Assembly (NCBI GenBank): GCA_002894665.1
Contig: NCRB01000003.1
Location: 1-64,000, forward strand
Direction of reading: 5' to 3'
From: Salinivenus iranica
GTDB taxonomy: Bacteria; Bacteroidota; Rhodothermia; Rhodothermales; Salinibacteraceae
DNA length: 64,000 bases
The translations under genes were made by a program, and so were the position numbers. The notes beneath the pieces are model-generated. The model saw only the letters and a list, made by a program, of their open reading frames with translations. It was not told where the DNA came from and did not search any database. Positions 8,966 to 17,685 of this stretch are shown piece after piece (position 1 is the first letter of the stretch; each line of letters begins with the position of its first letter).

Positions 8966-10504
8966 ATGCAATTGGACGCTTTCGGTGGTCTCGATTGGGT
9001 TGCGGTCGGGGCGTACGTATGCGTCATTGTTGCGATCGGGGTGTGGGCGACCCGGCGGTCCGACACGAGCGACGACTATTTCCTTGCCGGCCGCTCCATT
9101 GCGTGGCCACTGGTCGGGCTTTCGCTGTTTGTGACCAACGTGTCGGGGAGCACTCTGGTGGGCCTGATTGGGGGGGCCTACCAGATGGGGCTCGTGATTT
9201 ACAACTACGAGTGGACGGCGGTGGCCGCGCTACTGGTTCTCATCCTGTTTTTCCTCCCTGTCTACCGACGCCTGGGAATCACGACGGCCCCGGAGTTTTT
9301 GGAACGCCGATTCGACACGCGCACCCGCCGGTACTTCTCGGCGCTTGCGCTCACCGGCAATGTCCTCATCGATATGGCCGGCACGCTCTACGCGGGCGCA
9401 ATCGTGCTGCGGGTGGTGGCCCCGTCGCTTTCGTTGGAGGTGGGCGTATGGCTCCTCGCGCTCATCGCCGGCGGGTATGCCGTTACGGGTGGGTTGCGGG
9501 CCGCCGTGTACACCGATGGGCTTCAGGGGATTCTTCTGCTGTTCGGAACGGCGTGCGTCTCGGTGGCCGCGTACCAGCAGGTGGGCGGGTGGGGCGCCGT
9601 TCAGAACGCAACCCCCCCGGAGATGCGGACGCTCATCCTCCCGGCCAACAGCGAGGTGCTCCCGTGGCCGGGGCTCTGCACGGGGCTGGTGCTGCTGGGC
9701 ATCTACTACTGGTGCATCAACCAGGTGATGGTGCAGCGGACGCTGGCGGCGCGCTCCTTGCAGGAGGCACGGTGGGGGGGCCTTCTGGCCGGGGCGCTCA
9801 AAATTCCCGTCCTGTTTCTCATGGTGGCGCCCGGGCTCTTCGCCCTGGTCCTCTACCCCAACCTCAAAGACCCGGATCTCGTCTTTCCGACGCTCGCCTT
9901 TGAGCTCCTTCCGGAGGGGCTCCGGGGGCTCGTCCTGGTCGCCTTCGTGGCGGCCGTGATGTCGACGGTCGACTCGGTGTTGAACTCCGCGTCGTCGCTC
10001 CTAACGATGGACTTCTACGCGGCGCTGTATCCGGACGTCTCGGAGCGGCGGCTCGTGGTCGTGGGGCGCATCGTGGCCGCGGTCGTGCTGGTGATCGGGG
10101 CCGTCGTCGCCCCCCGGATTGAGCAGTTCTCGTCCCTCTGGATGTATCTCCAGTCCGCCCTGGCGTACCTCACACCCCCGATTGTGGCGGTCTTCCTGGG
10201 CGGTCTCTTTTCCCAATCCGTCAACCGGCAGGCGGCCTTCTACACGTTGCTGACGGGGAGCGGGCTGGCGGGCGTCCTGCTCGTGGTGGAGCCGGGGCTG
10301 CATTTCCTGTACGTGGCGGGCCTGCTCTTCGTGGCAAGCCTGGGCGTGATGGGCGGGGTCAGCTGGGGCCTGGCCCCGCCGCCGCAGGAGAAGACCGTGG
10401 CATCCATGTGGAAGAGGCGCGACCTGAGGATGGAGCCCGCAACGGTCGCGATCACGGTGCTTCTGCTGGGGGCGGTGGCCGTTACGGTCGGAATGCTATG
10501 GTAG
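8966..10504 (+). CDS. Sodium:solute symporter (SSS family), probable sugar transporter
   Basis: A 512-residue inner-membrane protein with about 13-14 hydrophobic segments. SSS features include DYFLAGRSIAWPLVGLSLF near the start, the NVSGSTLVGLIGGAY block and the segment around AAVMSTVDSVLNSASSLLTMD that helps form the sodium site. Length matches bacterial SGLT-like proteins. Its place between the LacI regulator and susC suggests that it imports the mono- or oligosaccharide released by the locus with sodium, which fits a salt-loving host. Confidence 0.9.
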   Translation: MQLDAFGGLDWVAVGAYVCVIVAIGVWATRRSDTSDDYFLAGRSIAWPLVGLSLFVTNVSGSTLVGLIGGAYQMGLVIYNYEWTAVAALLVLILFFLPVYRRLGITTAPEFLERRFDTRTRRYFSALALTGNVLIDMAGTLYAGAIVLRVVAPSLSLEVGVWLLALIAGGYAVTGGLRAAVYTDGLQGILLLFGTACVSVAAYQQVGGWGAVQNATPPEMRTLILPANSEVLPWPGLCTGLVLLGIYYWCINQVMVQRTLAARSLQEARWGGLLAGALKIPVLFLMVAPGLFALVLYPNLKDPDLVFPTLAFELLPEGLRGLVLVAFVAAVMSTVDSVLNSASSLLTMDFYAALYPDVSERRLVVVGRIVAAVVLVIGAVVAPRIEQFSSLWMYLQSALAYLTPPIVAVFLGGLFSQSVNRQAAFYTLLTGSGLAGVLLVVEPGLHFLYVAGLLFVASLGVMGGVSWGLAPPPQEKTVASMWKRRDLRMEPATVAITVLLLGAVAVTVGMLW

Positions 10505-10578
10505 GAGGCGATCCGTGACGGTCGCGCGCGTGCGTTACGGTCTCAGAACGGGGGCGCAACCCCGTGGGGGCGGCCCAT

Positions 10579-10635
10579 TTGACATTGAGGTAATCTTCCC
10601 ATTACCCTGAAACCGGTTCCATGAAACCCGTTTCA
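10579..10635 (+). promoter_or_regulatory. susC promoter region with two abutting LacI-type operators
   Basis: Two 14-base palindromes lie end to end: TGAAACCGGTTCCA (10608-10621) and TGAAACCCGTTTCA (10622-10635). Both share TGAAAC and an inverted GTTyCA arm, which fits LacI-family operators with a central CG or CCCG core. A TTGACA element at 10579-10584 may be the -35 box, although no good -10 is visible at the right spacing. Operators placed after the promoter and 80 bases before the susC ATG suit repression by the LacI-type protein encoded at 7849. Confidence 0.7.
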
Positions 10636-10715
10636 CCTGGATAGGACGGACCGGCCCCGGCGGCTGGCCTACGAGGAGCCTACGCCACACTATCTCAGCG
10701 ACACCGCTCAGTTTT

Positions 10716-13700
10716 ATGCTCTGGAAAAAAGCGCTTTTAGTATTCGTCCTGCTTCTGGTCGGGAGCGTTGGTTCCGCGGTTGCCCAGACCGGCACGATCG
10801 CCGGAGAGGTCCGCGCGCAGGCGTCGGGGGAGACCCTGCCGGGGGCGAACGTGGCCCTCGTGGGGACGCAGCAGGGGGCGAGTACGAATTCGGAGGGGAC
10901 GTACCGCATCACGGGCGTTGCGCCGGGGACGTACGAGGTGCGCGCATCGTTTGTCGGCTATCAAATCCAGACGCAGGAGGTGACGGTGGAGGCGGGGGCG
11001 ACCGTTGACCTGAACTTTGTGCTCCCGTCGAGTGGCGTCGCGATGGATGAGATGGTGGTGGTCGGGTACGGCAGCCAGGAGCGCGACGACCTGACGGGCT
11101 CCATCGCCTCGGTGTCTACCGAAGACATTGAAGAAGCCCCGATTGAGAGCGCGCAGGAGGCCATTCAGGGCCGGGTGTCCGGAGTCACAGTGACGCAGAA
11201 TACGGGAAGCCCGGGGTCCGGATTTAGCATTCGCATTCGGGGGACGGGCACGACGGGCAACAGCAACCCGCTCTACGTGGTGGACGGGGTGCCGGTCTCG
11301 GACCCTACCGCTACGGGGGCCGGAGGCATCAGCTTCTTGAATCCCAACGACATCGAGTCGATCGACATTCTGAAGGGGGCGTCCGCGGCGGCCATCTACG
11401 GGGCGCAGGCGGCCAACGGCGCGGTCATCATCACGACGAAGAGCGGGGAGGCCGGTGAGCGCAGCGTGAGCTTCAACGCCTACACGGGCCTCCAGCAGAC
11501 CACCCGCACGATCGACATGCTGAGTGGGCCGGAGTACGCCGCCCTGCGCAACGAGGCGGACATTAACGCCGGGCAGGCGCCCACCTTCTCGTCGCCCAGT
11601 ACCTACCTCGGGCCGGACGGAACGACGGACTATCAGGACCTGGTGTTTGAGCAGGGGGTGACGCAGAACTACAACGTGTCGGTGGCGGGCGGGTCCGAGG
11701 ACCTCACGTATCGCATCAGTGGCGGGTACTTCGAGGAGGGCGGCATTATCCAGAAATCGAACCTGGAGCGGCTCAATGTGCGCGTCAACACAGAGTTTGA
11801 GGTCAGCGACCTCCTCACGGTGGGGGAGAAGGTGACCTTTGAGCGATCCACGCGCAACACCATTTCGGAGACGGACAACGTGCGCAATCTGCTCATCCAG
11901 ACGCTGCAGGTGGACCCGACGGTGCCGGCGCGCGACAGTGCGGGCAACTTTACGGCCCAGCCCCGCACAAACGCCCAGAATCCGCTGGCGGCCCTGGATT
12001 TCCAGAATAACGAGTACAACGAGAACCGCCTCGTTGGAAACGTCTTCGCCGAGCTTTCCTTCCTGGAGTCGCTCCGGTACCGGTCGCAATTCGGCTTCGA
12101 CCTGCGCAACGGCAACACGTACGCCTTCACGCCCGAGTACGACATTAGTCCCAGCTTCCGGAATACGACCCCGAGCGCCACGCAGTACTCGGACCTCCAG
12201 AGCTCGCTCGTCTGGGACAACACGATCACCTTCGACAAGGCGTTTGGGGTGCACGACGTGGAGGCGGTGGGCGGCACCACGATCGAAACGAACGACTACC
12301 GCTTCTTCAACGCCACCACGCAGGGGCAGCCCGGCAACGATCCGTCGCTTCGCTACCTGGGGGCGGGGCCCGAGGTGGTGGACATTGGCGGGAGCCTCGC
12401 GGAGTCGAACCTGCTGTCGTTCTTCGGCCGCGTCAACTACAACTTCTCGGACCGCTACCTGCTGACGGCCGTGGCGCGGTACGACGGCTCCTCGCGGTTT
12501 GGTCAGAACAATCGATTCGCGTTCTTCCCGTCGCTCTCGGCGGCCTGGCGGATCTCCGAGGAGTCCTTCTTCCCCGACACGGACCTGGTCACCAACCTGA
12601 AGCTGCGCGCCGGGTGGGGGCAAAACGGAAATCAGCGGATTGGGGACTACCCCTTTGCCTCCACCGTCGCCGGCAACCAGGACTACGTGCTGAACGGGCA
12701 GCTGGCGCCCGGCTCCGCCCCGCTCCAGTCGCCCAACCCCAACGTGAAGTGGGAGCAGACCACGCAGACGGACGTCGGGGTCGACGCCACGCTCTTTCGT
12801 GAGCAGCTGGACGTGAGCGCCGAGTTCTTCAACAAGGTCACGTCCGACCTGCTGGTGTACCTGCCGCCCATTCCCACGAGCGGGCTGGTAGAGGCGAGCC
12901 CGGAAAACGCTGGCGAGATCCGAAACCGGGGATGGGAATTCTCGGCCGACTATTCGACGAGCCCGGCGGAGGACCTGACGATCCGGGTTGGCGGCAACCT
13001 GACGAGCCTGAGCAACGAGGTGCTAAGCCTTGCCCAGTCGACCGACTTCGTGATCAACAGCGGCTTCTACCGAAACGGCTCCATCACGCGCACCGAGCCG
13101 GGGCACCCTGTTGGGGCCTTCTACGGATACGTCACCGACGGTCTCTTCCAGACGCCGGAGGAGGTCGCCAATGCGAACGCGCTGAGCGACGAGGGGCCGT
13201 ACCAGAGCGCCGGCACGGCGCCGGGCGACATCCGCTACAAGGACCTGAACGGGGACGGGCGAATCACCGATGCGGACCAGACCTACATCGGCAACCCGAC
13301 CCCGGACTTCACCTACGGGTTCAACCTGGACGTTCAGTACAAGGGCTTCACCCTGAGCACCTTCTTCCAGGGTGTGCAGGGCGGCGACCTCTTTGCGGCC
13401 TACAAGTTCTACACGGTCTTCAACCCGGCCTTCAACATGAGCGAGGAGGCGAAGAACCGCTGGACGGGGCCGGGGACGAGCGATCGAGTGCCCCGCCTCA
13501 CGTCCTCCGACCCGAACCAGAACAGCCGGATCTCCGACTACTACGTGGAGGACGGCTCGTACCTGCGCCTCAAGAACGTCCGACTGGGCTACACGGTGCC
13601 GTCCGATATGCTAAACACGCTCGGGGCCGGACTGAGCCGAGCCCGCTTCTACGTCAGCGCCAAGAATCTCGTCACCATCACGGGGTATGACGGCTACACC

Positions 13701-13802
13701 CCCGAGATTGGGGTGAATAACGGCACGCTCGACCGTGGCATCGACCGGGCGACGTACCCGCAGCCTCGGGTCTACACGGTTGGTGTTAACCTCAGCTTCT
13801 AA
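10716..13802 (+). CDS. susC: SusC/RagA-type TonB-dependent outer-membrane receptor
   Basis: A 1028-residue protein: signal peptide ending near VAQT, a carboxypeptidase-like beta-sandwich (IAGEVRAQASGETLPGANV) at about 25-105, a plug domain (GYGSQERDDLTGSIASV, then VVDGVPVSDP and GASAAAIYGAQAANGAVIIT) and a long beta-barrel with a C-terminal aromatic residue (NLSF). It imports oligosaccharides across the outer membrane with energy from TonB. The SusD partner begins 103 bases later. Neighbouring GH16 and GH3 enzymes suggest a beta-1,3-glucan as cargo. Confidence 0.96.
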   Translation: MLWKKALLVFVLLLVGSVGSAVAQTGTIAGEVRAQASGETLPGANVALVGTQQGASTNSEGTYRITGVAPGTYEVRASFVGYQIQTQEVTVEAGATVDLNFVLPSSGVAMDEMVVVGYGSQERDDLTGSIASVSTEDIEEAPIESAQEAIQGRVSGVTVTQNTGSPGSGFSIRIRGTGTTGNSNPLYVVDGVPVSDPTATGAGGISFLNPNDIESIDILKGASAAAIYGAQAANGAVIITTKSGEAGERSVSFNAYTGLQQTTRTIDMLSGPEYAALRNEADINAGQAPTFSSPSTYLGPDGTTDYQDLVFEQGVTQNYNVSVAGGSEDLTYRISGGYFEEGGIIQKSNLERLNVRVNTEFEVSDLLTVGEKVTFERSTRNTISETDNVRNLLIQTLQVDPTVPARDSAGNFTAQPRTNAQNPLAALDFQNNEYNENRLVGNVFAELSFLESLRYRSQFGFDLRNGNTYAFTPEYDISPSFRNTTPSATQYSDLQSSLVWDNTITFDKAFGVHDVEAVGGTTIETNDYRFFNATTQGQPGNDPSLRYLGAGPEVVDIGGSLAESNLLSFFGRVNYNFSDRYLLTAVARYDGSSRFGQNNRFAFFPSLSAAWRISEESFFPDTDLVTNLKLRAGWGQNGNQRIGDYPFASTVAGNQDYVLNGQLAPGSAPLQSPNPNVKWEQTTQTDVGVDATLFREQLDVSAEFFNKVTSDLLVYLPPIPTSGLVEASPENAGEIRNRGWEFSADYSTSPAEDLTIRVGGNLTSLSNEVLSLAQSTDFVINSGFYRNGSITRTEPGHPVGAFYGYVTDGLFQTPEEVANANALSDEGPYQSAGTAPGDIRYKDLNGDGRITDADQTYIGNPTPDFTYGFNLDVQYKGFTLSTFFQGVQGGDLFAAYKFYTVFNPAFNMSEEAKNRWTGPGTSDRVPRLTSSDPNQNSRISDYYVEDGSYLRLKNVRLGYTVPSDMLNTLGAGLSRARFYVSAKNLVTITGYDGYTPEIGVNNGTLDRGIDRATYPQPRVYTVGVNLSF

Positions 13803-13905
13803 TGGACACCGGCGCCCACAGCCCCCGGCCCGCCGCGGCCCGGCGGGCGCGGTTGCGGGGCGCGACTCTCAGCACGCACTCTCCACACCGAACGACTGAT
13901 CGGTT

Positions 13906-15438
13906 ATGTCCCGACGCTTTCTCACCGGCCTTCTTGCGGCCGTCGTTCTTATCACTCTCCTTTCGGGGTGCGACAGCTTCCTGGAGAAATCACCGCAGGG
14001 GGAGTTGACCTCCGAGAACTATTTCCGGAACGGGGAGGATGCTCAGCGCGCCCTCAATTCGGTCTACGACTACGCCCAGGCGCGGTCGTTTGATTTCTTC
14101 CCTCCCTACCCGATGATCTTCGGGTCCATCGCCTCGGACAACGCCACGAAGGGCGGAGAGAGCGGGAGCGACCAGATCTCGGTCCAGCGCGTGCAGCAGT
14201 TCAACCCCCGGCCCACCGACCCGTACATCGCTTCGACGTGGAGCACCCTCTACACGGGCATCTACCGGGCCAATCTGGTCATCGCCAACGTGCCGGACAT
14301 CGAGAGCATGAGCGCCGACCAGCGGGCGCAGATGGTGGCGGAAGCGAAATTCCTGCGCGCATACTTCCACTTCTACGCGCTGAAGATGTACGGCCTGGGC
14401 GACGACCGGGCCAACGACGGGCCGGGCGTCCCGCTCATCACCGAGCCGCTGCCCGCCTCGGAGGCCGATGTGCCGCGCACGCCGGAGGCGGACGTGTGGG
14501 CCCAGATCGAGACGGACTTGCAAGAGGCCGCGTCGGCCCTGTCGCCAACGGCTCCGGACCTGGGACGCGCCACGCAGGGGGCCGCGAAGGCCCTGCGCGT
14601 CAAGGCCCACATTTTCCAGGAAGAATGGACCGAGGCGCAGGCCCTGGCGGAAGAGATCATCAACTCGGGACGCTACAGCCTGGATCCGGACTACAGCCGC
14701 ATCTTCGATCAGCGCGGCGAGTTTGGCCCCGGCTCGATCTTCGAGATCAACCACATGGACCTGACGAACGCCCTGGAGGGCACGGCGGCCACCGTCTACC
14801 AGAACAGCCGGGCCACTTGGGGCTACGGGTTCAATTGTCCCACGCAGAACCTCTACGACGCCTTTGAGGCTAACGACCCCCGCCGCGACGCGACCATCAT
14901 TGAGAGCGGCGAGACCATCACCGGGCCGCAGGGCAACACCGAAACGGTGGACGTGACCGGGGCCTGCTCCGCCAACGGCCCCGACGGGTACCTCAACGAG
15001 AAGGTGTGGCTGCCCGCGGCGCGCCAGCCGTCCGGCCCCCGCAAAGGGCCGACCAACCGGCGCGTCATCCGCTACGCCCACGTGCTGCTCTGGCACGCCG
15101 AGGCCGCCAACGAAGCCGGCAATCAGCAGGCGGCCCTGACCTCGCTGAACAAGGTGCGCGCCCGAGCCCGCGACGATGACGACGACCCGTCGAACGACCC
15201 GGACGGCGTGCTCCCCGACATCACGACGACCAACCAGAGCGAGCTCCGCGAAATTATCTGGCACGAGCAGCGGGTGGAGTTTGCGATGGAGTACCAGCGC
15301 TTCTTCAACCTCGTGCGGCAGGGGCGCACCGACCGGATGGCCGATGCGGGCTTTGAGGAAGGCGTCAACGAGCGATTCCCGATTCCACAGGAGCAGCTCG
15401 ATCAGGGCACGGCGCTCGAACAGAACCCCGGATACTAG
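13906..15438 (+). CDS. susD: SusD/RagB-type glycan-binding lipoprotein
   Basis: A 510-residue lipoprotein with a lipobox LSGC (Cys near 24), followed by DSFLEKSPQGELTSENYF, the classic SusD opening, and TPR-like helices (KFLRAYFHFYALKMYGL). The C-terminal region (IIWHEQRVEFAMEYQRFFNLVRQGR) is the family's SusD_RagB block. It caps the SusC barrel and binds the polysaccharide at the cell surface. An ordered pair with the preceding gene. Confidence 0.95.
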   Translation: MSRRFLTGLLAAVVLITLLSGCDSFLEKSPQGELTSENYFRNGEDAQRALNSVYDYAQARSFDFFPPYPMIFGSIASDNATKGGESGSDQISVQRVQQFNPRPTDPYIASTWSTLYTGIYRANLVIANVPDIESMSADQRAQMVAEAKFLRAYFHFYALKMYGLGDDRANDGPGVPLITEPLPASEADVPRTPEADVWAQIETDLQEAASALSPTAPDLGRATQGAAKALRVKAHIFQEEWTEAQALAEEIINSGRYSLDPDYSRIFDQRGEFGPGSIFEINHMDLTNALEGTAATVYQNSRATWGYGFNCPTQNLYDAFEANDPRRDATIIESGETITGPQGNTETVDVTGACSANGPDGYLNEKVWLPAARQPSGPRKGPTNRRVIRYAHVLLWHAEAANEAGNQQAALTSLNKVRARARDDDDDPSNDPDGVLPDITTTNQSELREIIWHEQRVEFAMEYQRFFNLVRQGRTDRMADAGFEEGVNERFPIPQEQLDQGTALEQNPGY

Positions 15439-15552
15439 CGGATTGTCGGCCCGCCCCGCCGTTCTCCGGCAAAGGGCGGGTCTGCCCCAATCCACACCAT
15501 GCACAGCACACTTGAAACCAACCGGCCCGATCCCGCGGGCCCCGGTCGTACC

Positions 15553-16467
15553 ATGACCCACTTTGTTCGCTCCTTTCGCCCGGCGTTGTGTCTCGTTCTG
15601 ATCGTGGTCGCTGCCGGCCTCGTGCTGGCGGGATGCGACTCCGGACCGTCCGCCGACACCGCCGATGGGGTGATCGCCCCAACCACCTCGCAACTGGACT
15701 TTCGCGTGCAGCCCGACTCGTCCGGGGCCGATACGCTCCGGCTGGAGTATCAGGGGCTCAGCGAGCGCCCTGTGCCGGACACGGCGAGCGTCCCGCCCAT
15801 GTACGAGGTCGATGCCCTGGAGGCGACCGGGTCCCCGAGCGATGGGGCGAGCACGTTCCGAGTGACCTTCAACGGCCCGTCGCAGTCCGGCACGTACACC
15901 GCCCCGGTGCGCTTCCGGGCGGGGAAGACGGTCGGGACGGTGCAGTTCTCCGGGGTTGTGATTGGGCCTCAAACGATTGCCGACTTTGAGACGGGGGTGG
16001 AGGGCTTTTTTGCCTTCAATGGGCCGGGCATCAGCCAGGAAGACGGGCAGCTTCGGATTGACGGGGCCGGCGTGGGGGGCGAGGGCGTATTCCCGGGCTT
16101 GGCGAAGCCGTTTGGGGCGCCTGTGAGCTTCGAGGACACCCCCGTCGTGGAGATGCGCATTCGGGTCACGGGGTCGAGCAACGGCCCGGCGGTCCTTCGG
16201 ACGGCCCTCAACGGGGCCGGCGACAACGCGGACGCCAACCCGACCGTCCCGGAGCTTGTGGCGGAGGTCCCGGCCGACGGCGAATACGCCACGTACTACT
16301 TCGACTTCCGAGACAACTTCGTCCAGTTCGACGGCGTGCCCGTGGACCCGACGCAGATCGGCGAGATTGCGATCCTGATCAACGACAACAACCCGGACAC
16401 CTTCACGGGCACGATCTACATCGACGAGATCCGCCGCCGCCCCGCCATCCCCGCGTCTGACGAATAG
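15553..16467 (+). CDS. Surface lipoprotein with a CBM-like C-terminal domain (SusE/F-position)
   Basis: A 304-residue lipoprotein; lipobox VLAGC follows a signal peptide that begins at ATG 15553 (the frame is open from 15499, but the upstream part has no signal character). Residues about 25-145 look like an Ig/beta-sandwich. The rest starts with a DFETGVEGFF segment and ends with an IYIDEIRRR strand, the layout of beta-jelly-roll carbohydrate-binding modules. It sits where SusE/SusF-type glycan-binding proteins usually sit, so surface capture of glucan is likely but not proved. Confidence 0.7.
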   Translation: MTHFVRSFRPALCLVLIVVAAGLVLAGCDSGPSADTADGVIAPTTSQLDFRVQPDSSGADTLRLEYQGLSERPVPDTASVPPMYEVDALEATGSPSDGASTFRVTFNGPSQSGTYTAPVRFRAGKTVGTVQFSGVVIGPQTIADFETGVEGFFAFNGPGISQEDGQLRIDGAGVGGEGVFPGLAKPFGAPVSFEDTPVVEMRIRVTGSSNGPAVLRTALNGAGDNADANPTVPELVAEVPADGEYATYYFDFRDNFVQFDGVPVDPTQIGEIAILINDNNPDTFTGTIYIDEIRRRPAIPASDE

Positions 16468-16516
16468 CCCACCGCGGGGCGTTGCCCGCCTTTTGCACAC
16501 AACTCCTCTCGCAGCC

Positions 16517-17644
16517 ATGTGCTCGGTGCTCTTGTACTTGAGGCCCTTCGTCGTTGCTCTGCCGTTGCTCGTTGCCACCACCGGGTGCGACTCGGGAGGG
16601 GGGAGCGGCGAACCGGAGGTCAATACGCCCCCCACCGCTGCGTTCAGCGTGGCCCCCAACGCGCCCACGGCGGGCACCGAGGTGCAGTTCGACGCCTCGG
16701 CCTCCAGCGACGCGGAGGGCGACCTCGTGTCCTACGAGTGGACCCTCGGCGAGGAAACGAAAACGGGTGCCGAGGTGCGCCACACCTTTCCGGAGAGCGT
16801 GGAGAACGAGTACGGAGAGGACACCCGCTACGAGGTCACCCTCACGGTAACGGACGAGGACGGCGCCACCGACACGGCCTCGAAGAGCGTGCGCGTTACT
16901 CCCACCAGCGCCACCGTGAGCTGGGAGCAGGTGTGGGGCGACGAGTTTGAGGGGCAGGGCCTTCCCAATGCCGACAAGTGGACCTACGAGACCGGGGGCG
17001 ACGGCTGGGGGAACCAGGAGAAGCAGTACTACACCCAAAACGACACGGCCAACGCCCGCGTCGAAGACGGCCACCTCATCATCGAGGCGCGGAAGGAGTC
17101 GTACCAGGGCAGCGCATACACCTCCGCTCGCCTCAACAGCGAGGCCTCCTGGAAGTATGGCCGCTTCGAGATTCGGGCGAAGCTGCCGGCGGGGCGCGGC
17201 ACGTGGCCCGCCCTCTGGATGCTGGCCGACGAGGACACCTACGGCGACCAGTACTGGCCGGACAACGGCGAAATCGACATCATGGAGCACGTCGGCTACG
17301 ACGAGGGCGTCATCCACGGCACCATCCACACCGAGGCCTTCAACCACATCGACGGCACGGACAAGGGGGGCACAATCGCCGTTCCGACGGCGACGTCTGC
17401 GTTCCACGACTACGCGATGGAGTGGACCCCGAACGAAATCCGCGTCTTCGTCGACGGCGAGCAGTACTTCACCTTCCAGAATCGGGAGCAGTACGGGTGG
17501 CAGGAGTGGCCCTTCGACCAGAACTTCCACCTGCTGATGAACATCGCCGTCGGCGGGTCCTGGGGCGGAGCCGAAGGCATCGACGACTCGGCCTTTCCCG
17601 AGCGCATGGTGATTGACTATGTGCGAGTGTACAAGCCCGAGTAG
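16517..17644 (+). CDS. GH16 endo-beta-1,3-glucanase (laminarinase) lipoprotein with PKD domain
   Basis: A 375-residue lipoprotein (lipobox ATTGC) with a PKD domain at about 35-125 and a glycoside hydrolase family 16 catalytic domain after it (DEFEG, then WTYETG). The active-site motif GEIDIMEHVG supplies the ExDxxE nucleophile and acid/base. The WALWMLADE-like substrate cleft and the final VIDYVRVYKP strand are family features. GH16 enzymes of this form cut beta-1,3- or mixed beta-1,3/1,4-glucans internally. ATG 16517 is preferred over an upstream TTG because it starts the signal peptide cleanly. Confidence 0.92.
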   Translation: MCSVLLYLRPFVVALPLLVATTGCDSGGGSGEPEVNTPPTAAFSVAPNAPTAGTEVQFDASASSDAEGDLVSYEWTLGEETKTGAEVRHTFPESVENEYGEDTRYEVTLTVTDEDGATDTASKSVRVTPTSATVSWEQVWGDEFEGQGLPNADKWTYETGGDGWGNQEKQYYTQNDTANARVEDGHLIIEARKESYQGSAYTSARLNSEASWKYGRFEIRAKLPAGRGTWPALWMLADEDTYGDQYWPDNGEIDIMEHVGYDEGVIHGTIHTEAFNHIDGTDKGGTIAVPTATSAFHDYAMEWTPNEIRVFVDGEQYFTFQNREQYGWQEWPFDQNFHLLMNIAVGGSWGGAEGIDDSAFPERMVIDYVRVYKPE

Positions 17645-17685
17645 GGGCCTTTTTCGTCTCTCCCACCAGGTTCAGGATTCTCCCA

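Noticed and set aside
13990-16677. 895-codon frame opposite susD and the next two genes
   Set aside because: A shadow of GC-rich coding; SusD, lipobox and GH16 motifs are on the plus strand.
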